Shown here: piece by piece, positions 11,591 through 22,476 of the stretch
Position numbering within the stretch: position 1 is the stretch's first letter
How the letters are laid out: every line of letters starts with the position of its first letter
DNA from: Podospora comata
Lineage: Eukaryota; Ascomycota; Sordariomycetes; Sordariales; Podosporaceae
Assembly: GCA_017354895.1 (NCBI GenBank)
Contig: CP071493.1
Span: 7,192,001 to 7,256,000, forward strand
Length of the DNA: 64,000 nucleotides
Reading direction: 5' to 3'
The notes under the pieces: generated by a model
What the model was told of the DNA's origin: nothing
What the model saw: only the letters and a program-made list of their open reading frames with translations
Databases searched by the model: none
Translations under genes and position numbers: made by a program

Positions 11591-14500
11591 TCAATCCTCC
11601 TGATACGAAATCTTCCTCATCTCACCCAACCTCTGCCTGGCCGCAGACAGCGCATTCTCCAGCTGAAGAATCTCGACCTATACAATTCACATCACGTTAG
11701 CCACCCGCCTCACCACCATGCCCCCCCCGCGCGCCTTTAAAACGAGGAAAAAAACATACCTGCTGCTCCATCTCCCGAACCTTAAACTCATGGCTCCCCA
11801 GCTTGCTATAATCAATCTGCTCATTCTCCATCCCGTTCCTCTCCTTGATGATGGCCTGCACCTGCCTCACCAACGCTCTGCAGGCCGCACCGACAGCCTT
11901 GCTCGCCTGCTCGAGGCTCTCCTGGCTCTTGCTCATGAAGCCGGCCTTGACTCTGCTGGCCGCCACCAGCTGCGCCGTCGAGGCGGCCACGTCATTGGAG
12001 GCAACAATCAGCTGCTCGGGAGTGTTCCTGTTGGAAATGACACCGTCGGCCGTCTCAATGAGGGTGTTGGTCGAGGTGGCCACCGCCTTGGCAGCAGAGA
12101 TCAAACCCTCGGTCCAGCGGTTGTTCTTCTTGTAGAAGGCCGTCTTGGAGGAGGAGCCCCTGCCGGCTTGGACTATTTCCTGCTGGGTGGCGGTGGCAGC
12201 CTTGATGAGCTGGGCGATGGCGGTGGTGATGGCCATGGCGGCGTCGAGAATAGAGTCGTGGACGCTGAGCTCGTAGGTAGAATACCCGTCGCGAGGCTTG
12301 TTCTTGAGCTTCTGGAGGCGAGCTACAGCAGCAGCAATGGCGTCAGCCGCACGGTTGAGTTCCTGGTCGACCATCTCGCCGAGGTCTCCCTTGTTCGCAA
12401 GCTTGCCGAAGCCGGGAGCGAAGCCCTCGACGGACTTGTTGAGCCTCTGCAGGTTCATCTGGACTTCGTTGTTGCTGTTGATGACGACGTCTGTCTTCTG
12501 AAGGGGGTCCATCCCCTCCAGACGGAAGCTCAACAGGCTGCGGAAGAACTTGACCGTGGAGTGAGCCGACTGCCGGGCACCGTTGGCAAGGGCATCGGCC
12601 TTCTTCTCATCGGTGGCCAGACGCATGAGACCCTTGGAGTTGCTGCAGACATCGGCAACGGCACCCGAGAAGACGCTGATGTTCTTGATCAGCTCGGCGT
12701 GAGTGCTGTTGGGACCGTCGGCGATGAAGTTGTTGAAAGAGGTGGCGAACTCGGTGGCGCTGGCGGAAGCCTTCTCGATCTGTGACAAGACGTATGACGG
12801 CGAGGCATTCTGGTTACCGGCCTGCATGGTCGAGTCGAGCTCGTAAATGGCATCATCCACACGCCGGACGCCGGCCTGGAGAACCGAGTCGATAATCTCG
12901 TTGATCTTGTCAAGCTGGGCCAGGATGATGGCGTCGAGCTGGCCATCAAGAGCCTGGTCCGACACACCCTGGTTGTTCTTCAGCTCGTTGAGCTCGATCA
13001 GCGTCTGATCCATGCCGGCCTTGTACACCTCCAGCTCCTCCTCCTTCTCGCGGAGGAGCATCTCCAAGTCGGAACTCCCCTCCCTAAGCTTGGCCTGAGC
13101 ATCCTCAAGAGCCCGCGTCTTGTTGCGCAGGGCCTCCTCGAGATCGGCCATCTCGCGGTTGTGCTTGGAAAGCATGATGGAGAGCTCATTGCCCTTGCTG
13201 CGCTCCAGATTGTCCGCACGGTCGAGAGCCATGCGCAGCTCACGCCTGAGCTTCTCGACCTCGTCCTTGTTGGAACCCGTCAGCCTGTCCTTCTCGTGAA
13301 GAGCTCTGTCGCGCTCGCGAATCATGTCCGCGAGCTCGAGGTTCTTCGTCTTGATCTCGCGCTCCAGCTTCTCGCGCCTGTCGATCGCCTCCTGGGCCGA
13401 GGCGGCCTTGAGCTGAACAGCCTTGAATTTCTGAAGAAGATCGAGGTGTTCGTGACGAAGCTGAGAGTAGAGCTTTGCGAGAGCCTCGTACTTTGACCTC
13501 CAAGTGTTGACCTGCTCCTGCAACGACCTGATCTGGTCGTCTCTGCTGGCGAGCTGCTGCCCAAAGTTGCCCTGGATTGTGGCCAGCTCGCCCTCGAGCG
13601 CCTTGACCCGCTGATCGTACTGCTGAAGCATGAGCTGATCACGCTCGTACTGGGCACGGGCGTTCAGGTTCTCTTGTTCCAGTTCCGCCAGCCGGCCCTG
13701 CGTCTGCCACTGCGCCTGCTGATTTCTCAGAGCCTCCTGCTCCCGCTGCTGCTGTTCCATCAGCCGCCGCTGCTGCTCCTCAAAGTCCCGTTGCGCCTGT
13801 AGCTGAGCCTGCTGTTGGGCATGAAGGGCCTGCTGCTGCTGGGCCTCCAACACGCGCTGCTGCTCCTCGTACTCGCGGTTCTGGCGATCAATCTCGCTCT
13901 TCCAGAACTCGTTCATCTGATCGGGCTCCTCGGACTTGGGTACCGGTGGCGGAGGAGTCGGCTGCTTCTCGATTTCTTGCTTGGGGCGGGCCGGCAACGC
14001 TGGCGCCGACTCATCCTCGGCGAGGAGGTTCGGTGGGTCTTGCGGAAGCTTCGGAATGGTGATGAGACTGGTGAGGTAACGAATATTGGAGCACTCGTAG
14101 TAGTACTTGACAAGGCGGTAGTGCTGAGCATTGTACCTCTCCCGAAGCGGCTCCAGGGCATCGTTGTCACCAGTGGCCGAGTGCATGGCCCGGAGCATGC
14201 TCGTGATGAACTTGTAGATACCATAACTCTCCGTGACGAGAGGCACAAGGGCCGAAATCCGGCATTCGTTCTGGCCAGTGGTTCGGAAGTGGGAGAAGAT
14301 GAGCTTCTGGAACTGATCAATCTTGTCTTGCAGCGTCATGAGGTCGGTGATCGTCTCGTATCCCTCGTTCGGGTCGTTGATAGCCTTGAGACTGATATAC
14401 TCCTCGTACTCGAACGTGCCGTTAAACTCTGGGTGTTGCTGGTGGAACGAAAGCTTCGCGAGCAAGTAGTAGACATATTCCTTGATCAGTGGGCCGTATC

Positions 14501-14810
14501 CGCGCATGCCCTCGCCCGACATGCCGCGGTTCAAGCTATCGATCCATGACCTGTTGTTCAGCGCCTCCCTGAGGGTGCTGGGGTGGCCTTCTTGGAGAAC
14601 CTTGTGGACTGTGATAAGAGCCTTGAAGGTCTGGACCTCGTCGGCGAGGATGGGCTGGACCTTCAGACCAGCCCAGAAGGATTGGGAGGACTTGTGGTCC
14701 CAGGTATAGACAATGCAACTCCTAACATGCTTGCGCTTCGGTGCCGTCTCGTCGGGGCTCGTAGCTTTCTTGATGTTGATGGCGAGCTCGGCTTCGGACC
14801 TGGATGACAT
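11591..14810 (-). CDS. SLA2: Endocytosis/actin adaptor SLA2 (HIP1R homologue)
   Basis: Sla2 links clathrin-coated endocytic sites and PtdIns(4,5)P2 to the actin cytoskeleton at the plasma membrane. Two exons, 11760-14810 and 11591-11677, give 1045 residues. The N-terminal ~280 residues form an ANTH domain (HVRSCIVYTWDHKSSQSFW, LITVHKVLQEGH, LNNRSWIDSLNRG). A Pro-rich stretch and a Gln/Glu-rich coiled coil (about 300-650) follow. The last ~250 residues are the I/LWEQ (THATCH) actin-binding module with its terminal helix. The last intron (11678-11759) cuts that helix; the short final exon encodes VEILQLENALSAARQRLGEM. The length matches other fungal Sla2 proteins. SLA2 is the standard right flank of MAT1 in Sordariomycetes. 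Long open frames on the opposite strand are GC-rich shadows. Confidence 0.95.
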
Positions 14811-15926
14811 GATGGGTCAGTATGGGGGGGGGTGCTATGTTTTTATGTCCACATGTTGCAACAGTCAAACGGCGGGCAATGGGCGCGGCAGACTGCATGC
14901 GTGCGTCTTTGGGTGGGTGGGAAAAGGAAACACACTTTGTGTGATCAAGACTGCGTATCGTGGCCATGCTGGGCAGCTATGGACGGGCGCGAGACAAACG
15001 AGACAAGCGAGACAAGCGAGACAAGCGAGAACGCGCTCACTCTGAATACTTGCTTGCGCCTGCTTCAACGATATAACACGCCGGCACACGGATTGGTTTT
15101 CCAGGGAGAGCAAGCACACTCGGTTCAACATGCGACAGAGCCAGGCGCAACTTCAGCGATGGCCAGCCCGGGTTCAGGAGGGCTCAGGGCCAAAACAAAC
15201 TGGGAGATACGGAAATTGGAGGTAATTCCAGGGGAAAAGAGAGTTATTAGGTCGTGGAGCCCAGAGCTTGCCTCTCCCGTCGTCGTCAGCCTTCTTGGAA
15301 GTTGCATCTCTGATTGCCTTGCGCCCCAAACCGCTCCCCAACAGCTGCAGCCAATGATGGATGCCGTCTGGGGGGCCGGACCCAAGGACGGACCGGCGTG
15401 CGGGGCAGCAAGCAATCATGTGTCAGCTGTCGCGAAATGAATCAGAGTGGGGACGAAGCCTCGAACCCCACCAGACAAGTGACGCCTGCCAGCTGATCCG
15501 ACATGGGTTCCAGGCAGAGGAACATGCAGGTGGTGGTGGGAGTTGGTGGGAGCTCCTTGCGTGAGGCTGCTGCCTTCTGGTTGCCGCGCGCGCTGAAGCT
15601 CGTGTGGCTCGTCATCATCTTTGCCGGCCGTCACGAGGATAGGATACAGTTGGTCATAAGCTCATAAGCATTCAGACCTTAGTTCATCCAAGCTTTCTTT
15701 ATGCCTCTTGACATTTTGCATTTCCCCCTCCTAAATACCCAGACCAGACTTTCTCCGTTTTTTGTGAACCTGCGAACAAACAACTGCCTTAGCCTTGCCG
15801 GTAACCAGTAACCCCTTATCACCGACAACAGCGTGCTTGATAAACTACCCCACCCCCGCCTTGAGATCTTCACGCCCCCCCTCCCCGGCCAAATCCGTCG
15901 ACTGAAGCAAACCGAGAATCGCAACG
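14811..15926. promoter_or_regulatory. Divergent promoter region SLA2 / ATG3
   Basis: This 1.1-kb stretch lies between divergent start codons. A tandem 9-base repeat (GAGACAAGC type) runs from about 14991 to 15031. Cytosine-rich runs occur just upstream of ATG3. No coding signal is convincing. Confidence 0.5.
14991..15031. repeat. Short tandem repeat, 9-bp unit (about 4 copies)
   Basis: The unit GAGACAAGC is repeated head to tail about four times, the first copy with one change. It lies in the SLA2/ATG3 intergenic region and encodes nothing recognisable. Confidence 0.85.
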
Positions 15927-17027
15927 ATGAACATCCTCTACTCGACCGTAAACAGCCTGCGGGACAGGTACACCCCCGCGAGCCACACGTCGACATTCCG
16001 CAAGACGGGCGAGATCACCCCTGAGGAGTTCATTGCAGCCGGCGACTATCTGGTGTACAAATTCCCGACCTGGTCGTGGTCGGATGCCGAAACCCCAGCC
16101 CAGCGCGTCAGCCAGCTGCCCGCAGGAAAGCAGTACTTGGTGACTCGTCATGTCCCGTGCAACCGCCGACTCGACTCGGACTTTGCGGGCGATGCTGGCC
16201 ATGAGGAGGCCGTAGTGGAGGGCGGCAAGAGCAGTGATGACGACGGCTGGCTCCGGACCGGCGGGTTGACCAGCTCGCAGCCGCTCAAGGTCAAAGAAGT
16301 GCGAACTGTGGACGATGCTGGGAATGTTGGAGAGAGAGAAGTGATCGAGGACGACGATGATATTCCGGATATGGAAGATGATGAGGACGATGAGGCCATC
16401 ATCCGTGATGCTTCGGCTGGCGGGCAGAACAGGTATGATGGGATACGGTCACGGGACTGCTACCAGATGATGCTCTCTCAATACCTTTTTGTGGCTAACC
16501 TTTGATTCGTTCCTGATAGTGGAAGACGCACATACTCGCTCTACATTGTCTACTCTCCATATTACCGGACGCCCCGCATGTATCTCTCGGGCTATCTTCC
16601 CAACGGTCAGCCCCTCCCACCCCATCTCATGATGGAGGATATCGTTGGAGACTACAAGGACAAAACCGTCACGCTCGAGAACTTCCCCTTCTTCGCCCAT
16701 CAAGTCAAGATGGCCAGCGTTCACCCGTGCAAGCACGCGCCCGTCATGAAGACACTTCTCGACAGAGCCGACGCGGCTCTCAAGCTGCGCAGAGAAAAGC
16801 AAAAGGCGGCAGCCGCCAAGGCAGGCAGCAGCGGTGGCGTTGGGTCTCTTGCTTCTCAGGTTAAGGACCTCAACCTCGGCTCAGGGGCTGAGAATGACGA
16901 GTGGGAGGAGATTGATGCTGCCGACCAGGAGGTGGCCATCAGAGTTGACCAGTATCTGGTGGTTTTCTTGAAGTTCATCGCCAGTGTGACACCCGGCATC
17001 GAACATGACAACACCATGGGGATTTAA
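15927..17027 (+). CDS. ATG3: Autophagy-related E2-like enzyme ATG3
   Basis: Atg3 is the E2-like enzyme that transfers Atg8 to phosphatidylethanolamine during autophagosome formation. Two exons, 15927-16432 and 16520-17027, give 337 residues. The N-terminus [17 protein letters not shown] is the amphipathic membrane-sensing helix. [20 protein letters not shown] follows, with the core WSW. The acidic flexible region ([16 protein letters not shown]) lies just before the intron. The catalytic cysteine is C239 in [31 protein letters not shown] and the C-terminal [20 protein letters not shown] are typical. The intron is 87 nt with a GTATGA donor. The gene is convergent with CWC24. The protein looks complete. 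Confidence 0.96.
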
Positions 17028-17582
17028 GAGGGTTCTTACACTTTATGGCTTTTTGTATTTGTTTCATGTGGCCCGTCATTCAGGGGGGGGGAGGCGGTCT
17101 TATTCGTTATCTCACGGAACCCTACATCATCTGTGGGGTGCATTTACTCGAGCAGGCACTTTCCCTTCGTGGGTAGATCAAATTACAGGAATGGTTTACG
17201 GTTTGGCTTAGGCGGCAGGAAACGGATGGAGTTACCTCTTGTTTTTGTTTTCAACTTGTTTTTTTATTAATGTTTTTTTAACCTTTTTTTTGTTTTTGTT
17301 TTGGTTTTCTGATTTATTTATTTTCTAAATCATGGACAGCAGACCTTAAAGACGGAGGACAGACATAGCTAGCTTAGCTTTTAATGGCTGCAGGTTAACA
17401 GCAGAACCGCATCATGGCTTCATCATACACATCAGACTCGTTGTGGGACGCAAGTAGGTTTGTGATTTTTCAAGCAGGCTATGCAGCAGTCTATTTCCCA
17501 AAGACATGCCAGGGTATCAAGTCGTTATGCTCATGATGTTTATACATATCTTTCTTCGCTCTTCATCCGAACCCCCCTATTC
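17028..17582. other. 3' intergenic region between ATG3 and CWC24
   Basis: These 555 bases lie between convergent stops. T-rich blocks at about 17235-17330 probably serve 3'-end formation. No gene is seen. Confidence 0.5.
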
Positions 17583-18698
17583 CTACTCCTCCTCCTTCCC
17601 CTCCTCCTCCTCCTCACTGCTAACATCCTCCCCATTCTCAATCGCCTCCCGCCTCCTCCTCGCCGCCCTCTCCTTCTTCTTCTCCAACAGCTTCTGCAGT
17701 TTCTTGGCCGCGTTAAATACCCCGTTCGTCCCGCTCCCACAGGCCGCACAGCTCGGGTCCTTTCTATACCGCTTCAACGCGCACCCCTCGCAGAAATAAT
17801 GCCCACACCTCGTCACCACCGGGCTCTTGTAATCCCCCCTGCAGATGATACACACAAACGGGATCTTCTCCAGCATCGCCGCCTCCTCCTCGTCGTCGTC
17901 GTCTCTTTCATCCTCACCCTGGTTGGGATCCTTGTTCGCTTTTCGTTCGGCAGAGGCAACCACCGTGCCCCCTATTACCTTCTTTCCCCTTGTGACGTTC
18001 TCCCACTCCCTGTCCAGCTGCCACCCGTGGGCGTAGTCTTCTCTGGCGTGGAGGAACTTGCAGTTGTCACCGAAGCCGCAGAAGCCGGTGTTTTTGTAGT
18101 CCTTGCACACGTCGGGCGCCATGTCTGTGATGGTGATGGTGCGGATGTTGGTGGGGGCTTTGACGGGGCCTACTTTTCGGGAGGGGGCGTCGGGATTCTT
18201 TTGGATGTACGAGGTTGCGTTGGCCAGGCCTTTGTAGGTTCCATCTGGCCCCGAGGTGGTGGTGGAGGAGGAGGAGGAGGGTGGCATGGAGCGGGTGGAG
18301 CCGAGGAGGGATTTGGCGGAGAGACCTTTTTCTTCGTCGAACCAGTTTGTTTGTTTTGTGGCGTCACGCCTGGAGGAGTCGAGGGCGAGGGCGGAGGCGC
18401 GGTCGGTGGTGAAGATGGTGGCTTTGAGATCTTGCTCAGACTGGGGGTTCGCTCTGTCTCTGGAGGAGGCCGTGACCACAGCGGCGGTGTTGCGCTTGCG
18501 GCGCTTGATGCGCCGGCCGGATTCGTCCTCGGAGGAGGAGTAATCCGAGTCCGAGTCCGAGTCGGAGGCAGCGGGAGGGGGGGTTGCTGGTCTTTTGCGG
18601 AGGTTGGCTTTGGCTTTTGTGCCGCGCTTTTTGAAGATGGCTACGGGCGCGGCAGGGCCGGAAGCGGGGACCTCTGTTGATGGTGTTGGGTCTGCCAT
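17583..18698 (-). CDS. CWC24: Pre-mRNA-splicing factor CWC24 (RNF113A homologue)
   Basis: Cwc24 is a spliceosome (NTC-associated) factor that binds around the 5' splice site before the first step. The gene is a single exon of 371 codons. A disordered Ser/Asp-rich N-terminus carries a basic RRIKRRKRN segment, probably nuclear localisation. The CCCH zinc finger spans about residues 198-217 (C, C, C, H in VCKDYKNTGFCGFGDNCKFLH). The RING finger spans about 283-320 (CIICRGDY, CGHYFCEGC, CAAC). A basic then acidic tail ends in poly-Glu. The domain order CCCH then RING is diagnostic of the family. It is convergent with ATG3. A long plus-strand open frame over the same bases is a composition artefact. 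Confidence 0.95.
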   Translation of the reverse strand: MADPTPSTEVPASGPAAPVAIFKKRGTKAKANLRKRPATPPPAASDSDSDSDYSSSEDESGRRIKRRKRNTAAVVTASSRDRANPQSEQDLKATIFTTDRASALALDSSRRDATKQTNWFDEEKGLSAKSLLGSTRSMPPSSSSSTTTSGPDGTYKGLANATSYIQKNPDAPSRKVGPVKAPTNIRTITITDMAPDVCKDYKNTGFCGFGDNCKFLHAREDYAHGWQLDREWENVTRGKKVIGGTVVASAERKANKDPNQGEDERDDDDEEEAAMLEKIPFVCIICRGDYKSPVVTRCGHYFCEGCALKRYRKDPSCAACGSGTNGVFNAAKKLQKLLEKKKERAARRRREAIENGEDVSSEEEEEGKEEE

Positions 18699-19038
18699 GA
18701 TATCTTCTCTTGGGTGGGTTCAGAGGGACAAAGGGGTGGCAGGAGGTTGTCAAATTGAAGTTGTGTTGTTCAAGGTGCGAGGCGCGAGGCAAAAGTATCA
18801 TGGGCCGTTTGCTTTGGGATATCGATTTGGGATTCCGATTACCTCATTACAAACATGGCCCGAGCTTCGAAGGCTTCTGGAAGCTTGGCGGCCCCACCTC
18901 CGCAATGCTTACGAAAGCAAGCATGTTCCTCACCTTGCCTTCACCTTCTACAGCTCCCTCACCGTTCACCTTTGCGCCTCAGTCCTTGCTTCGAGATGTC
19001 AACAACTTCGTGCATGAGGCATAAACACGAATCCCTGT

Positions 19039-19940
19039 CACCGGTGTGGGGCCAGACCACCCTTTCAGGCTCGAAATGGTGGAAAATGGGGGAAATCTGC
19101 TCACCGGTCGACGCATGTCAACGCATTTAATGCACGAGAGTGGCATTTCTCTTGACCGGTCGAGGCAATGTCACCCACCTGCATGGACCGGTCAAGAAAA
19201 AGGGCTGAGGGAGAAAGAGCTTGGCATTTGGAGGGTGGTGTATGAGCTGTCATTGGAGTTGGGTACCGTTCCCGGGGCGAGCATGTTGCAGGTCAATTTG
19301 CCCCCGTTTGGAGGAAGGCAACAGGAAGTTTGGGCAGCTTGCTTCGATATCAAGTGTTATTCAGCGCGGGTTGCCGCTCAGGCGATCCACGAAGACTATA
19401 CGGTGCACGTTGGTTTGTATGTCAAGATGTAGAGGCGCATACATTCCCTCTGTCTCGCAGTAGGTATCGATGACAGATAGGCATTATGTCTATCCAGCCC
19501 ACGGGTGATCTTGATTCAGTCTTTATGACATCCAAGTTACCTCTTCTCCACTCTTTCGTCAAGTCCTTTGCCTTACACAAACGCTTCCATATTCCTACTC
19601 ATGCAGTTATTTCCCAACCGTCATAGAAGTCTCTCCCTGTCGTCTTGCCAGCCAAGTACCTAGGTAGAGACCACACCCACATCTTGACCGGTCAATATAC
19701 ACCAGCCTTATTTCTTGACCGGTCCATGCAATACCACCCTCCTTGATCCACATTAATCTATGCCAAAAAAACAAACAAGAGTCTGTTCACTCTATCTTTT
19801 CTACCCCCAGACAGCCCTACAGCTTCACCGGTCGAGATATACATTCGCAATGTACATGCCCAAGAGAACCAAGTCCAATCACAGCTGCAGAGAATTGCAG
19901 TCGTGTCTCCACCCAAGAGCCCTACATGTTGACCGGTCGA
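19039..19940. repeat. Cluster of eight ACCGGT-centred palindromic repeats
   Basis: ACCGGT occurs at about 19040, 19103, 19155, 19187, 19687, 19718, 19827 and 19932, eight times in 0.9 kb. Most copies extend to TTGACCGGTC. The copy at 19684-19695 is the perfect 12-base palindrome TTGACCGGTCAA. At least three copies are followed a few bases later by GCAATGTCAC or a close variant, so the repeat unit is about 27 bp. The spacing is irregular, unlike a minisatellite. It lies 0.35-1.25 kb upstream of CWC24. The function is unknown. Confidence 0.75.
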
Positions 19941-20510
19941 TGCAATGTCACCACCCTGGATGCACACCTAGTACAGCCAAGAGGAAGAGTCTCCTGTGGT
20001 AGAATAAGGTGTGAAGATGGCCGAGATGTTGGGAGGCAGGTAACCCCCCCCCCTTTCTCCGGTAAGTTTTTCAGGACAATCAAAACTGAAACCCAAGCGT
20101 GTGTTAGCCAGAATGTACACACCTACGCAGACCCAACAAGCCATCTATCCGTCCTTGACCTGAGCATGCAAGGCAACCACTAAGGCACGCACCAGAAGAC
20201 TCTCGCCAAGTTCTTCCCCATTCTCTCAGTGACAACAAAAGATCCATCTTCCTCACTTTGCCTATTCGGAAGAGCCCAAACCATCTCTAACGTCGTTCAA
20301 GCTACAAGCTTCAGCTCATTCTCACGGTGCGGAGCAAGAACAGACTTTGCAAGACACAACCGGGTGCCAACCTCATCTCGCCTCCCGGCGGCCGGCAGCA
20401 TAACTGCAACCTCGATTGGATGCCACACCTACACAGGCCTCCCCAAAAAAGCAAGAAAAACCAAGACGGATACTCTTTTGCCGCCTGCTGTCTGTTGCCT
20501 TCCGCTGCCG

Positions 20511-20544
20511 TGTCAATGTGTGTCAATGTGTGTCAATGTGTGTC
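20511..20544. repeat. Tandem repeat, 10-bp unit TGTCAATGTG (3.4 copies)
   Basis: Three exact copies of TGTCAATGTG plus a partial fourth are visible head to tail in non-coding DNA. Confidence 0.85.
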
Positions 20545-22476
20545 TACCTATCAAACACGTCCCCAGGATCAACCTATCAAATAGCCAGAGCTTCAGCACA
20601 ATGTCGAGAGGGCGGATAGCAGAGCTCGTCACACCGGCCTTGGGGGCCACCCGAGGTACCCTTCTTTCCAAAATTACCCATAAGAAAGCAGCCAATACCG
20701 AGGGGGGTTGTGTGAAATATGGGTCAAGCCGAGAGTAAGTACACAAGGTCGGCAGTTGGGCCGTGTGGTGGGAATATATATATCACCACCGGCGCAACAA
20801 AATGCTCGGGGGTTTGTTTGACCAACCACTCGTTTGCTTTTCTCGAGGACATGAAAAAAAAGAAAGATGTGTGTGTGTGTCTGTCTCTGTTGTCAATATC
20901 GTGAATCCCCCAGAAGGGTATCCAGGGTGTGCTGTTTCCCGCCCACTGCTCGGCACATCCATCCCACCGAGTCGACCTTTTCTTTTCAACCTTTTCTTTC
21001 CCTTCGGTGCATCTCTATCCCGGGATTCGCTTTCCAAATACCCTACCCTACCCCAACATGATTTTTCTAAGGCGGTGTCGGAAGCAAAGCCGTGCAACAT
21101 TTGAGGTCTGTTTCTGTCTTGACTGGTGCAGAAAAAGAGAAATAGGTTAGCTTTCAAGATCACGTGTAGGTGCGTCGTCTGTGCACAACAAGCACCATTT
21201 CATTATATATATGTATATATATATTAGAATAAAATAAATAAAAATCATTTCACTCGTTTCAAAATACCTAATAAGAAACATACTTTCAAGAGAAAGAGAA
21301 CCAACAACCCCCCTCCCCCCCTTCCCCAAGAGAGATAGATATCTGACGAACAAACTGACAGAAAAAGCCACATCCCCATGACACCCACCTTATGAACCCC
21401 CCCCGCGTCCACCCCAGCCCCAACCCACGACACCTTACCACACCAACAACTCTCCCAACCTCTCAACTCTTTTATTTTTTCTTATTTTACTTTTTTTTTT
21501 CACTTTTTTTTTTCCTTCTTCTTTCTCCGCTTTCTCCCGCCGCCGGTGAAGCGATGAGTAACCACGCAAATCAAGACGCTTACACACAACACAGAGGAGG
21601 GGTATCTTTCTTGACTGTTGATCATCATCACCACCAAAACACCAAGCATTTCCTCTCCCATTTTGCCCTTATCCCCCCCCCCCTTAACTTTTCCTCCCAA
21701 GGTTGGTTGGGATTCGGAAATACAGCAGAAAAGATAACTTTCAAACACCATATTGACGCCTCCCGTGATTTCCCACCCAGGACCAAAAGGAAAAAAAAAA
21801 AGAAAAGAAGAAAAGACCGAATATCCCGAGAGCTTGTTGAGAGCTTTGTTGTTCCAGATTTTATAGATGAGGTGTGATCGAGTCGGGTAGGCGCAGCTTG
21901 GCGACTCTTCGGTGGTAGGTTGTTGGTTGACGCCGTTGCTAGCGTTAAAGGTGACGACGGCGGCGACGGCGGCGACGGAGGCGGTAGTAATACAAGGGAA
22001 AGAAGAAAAATGCCGGTTGATGAAAACAAAAAGACTTTGACGAGAAAATTGTGTGGAAAATAATCATCAACGTCATCAAAGGCGAAATTTCCCAAGTAGT
22101 TTATGGCCCCGAGTCTGTATTCGTTACACAACACGCAAGATGCTTTCTTTCTCTCCCCAATGCATTCAGACAACAGAAATGGTTTACTTTGTAGCGATTG
22201 ACAAGAAGAGTAGGGTTAATGAAATTTTGAGTACCCATGAAAAGAAATCCCGTCATGGCTTATTATTTCAAGGAAAAGGAGACTCAGTTGTGAGTGTGTA
22301 TAGTTTGCTTGTGTGGATTTTTTTTCTTTCTTTTTTTCTTTTTTTGTTTTTTTTTTTGAGGGCAGTCTGATTTTATGCCCGAGACCTGACGGTCCCGACC
22401 GGTGTTGGGGTTGAAGAAGGGCCCGTGTGCGAGTGAAAGCCTTGCCGCGAGTTACGGCCACGCTTTGAACTACTGG

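Larger units (their letters stand above)
18699..22476. other. Gene-free 3.8-kb region between CWC24 and apsA
   Basis: The region carries the CWC24 promoter on its left and the apsA 3' end on its right. I find no credible protein gene on either strand. It contains the ACCGGT repeat cluster (19039-19940), a 10-bp tandem repeat (20511-20544), an AT dinucleotide-rich patch near 21205-21225, and poly-pyrimidine runs at about 21480-21530 and 22318-22360. A non-coding transcript is possible but not shown. Confidence 0.5.

Noticed and set aside
11718-12785. Long open frame (355 aa) antisense to SLA2
   Set aside because: It mirrors the highly biased third-position GC of SLA2, has Leu/Gly/Val-rich composition and no family resemblance.
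17481-18680. Long open frame (399 aa) antisense to CWC24
   Set aside because: It is a shadow of CWC24 with poly-Leu and poly-Gly runs; CWC24 itself has clear zinc-finger motifs.
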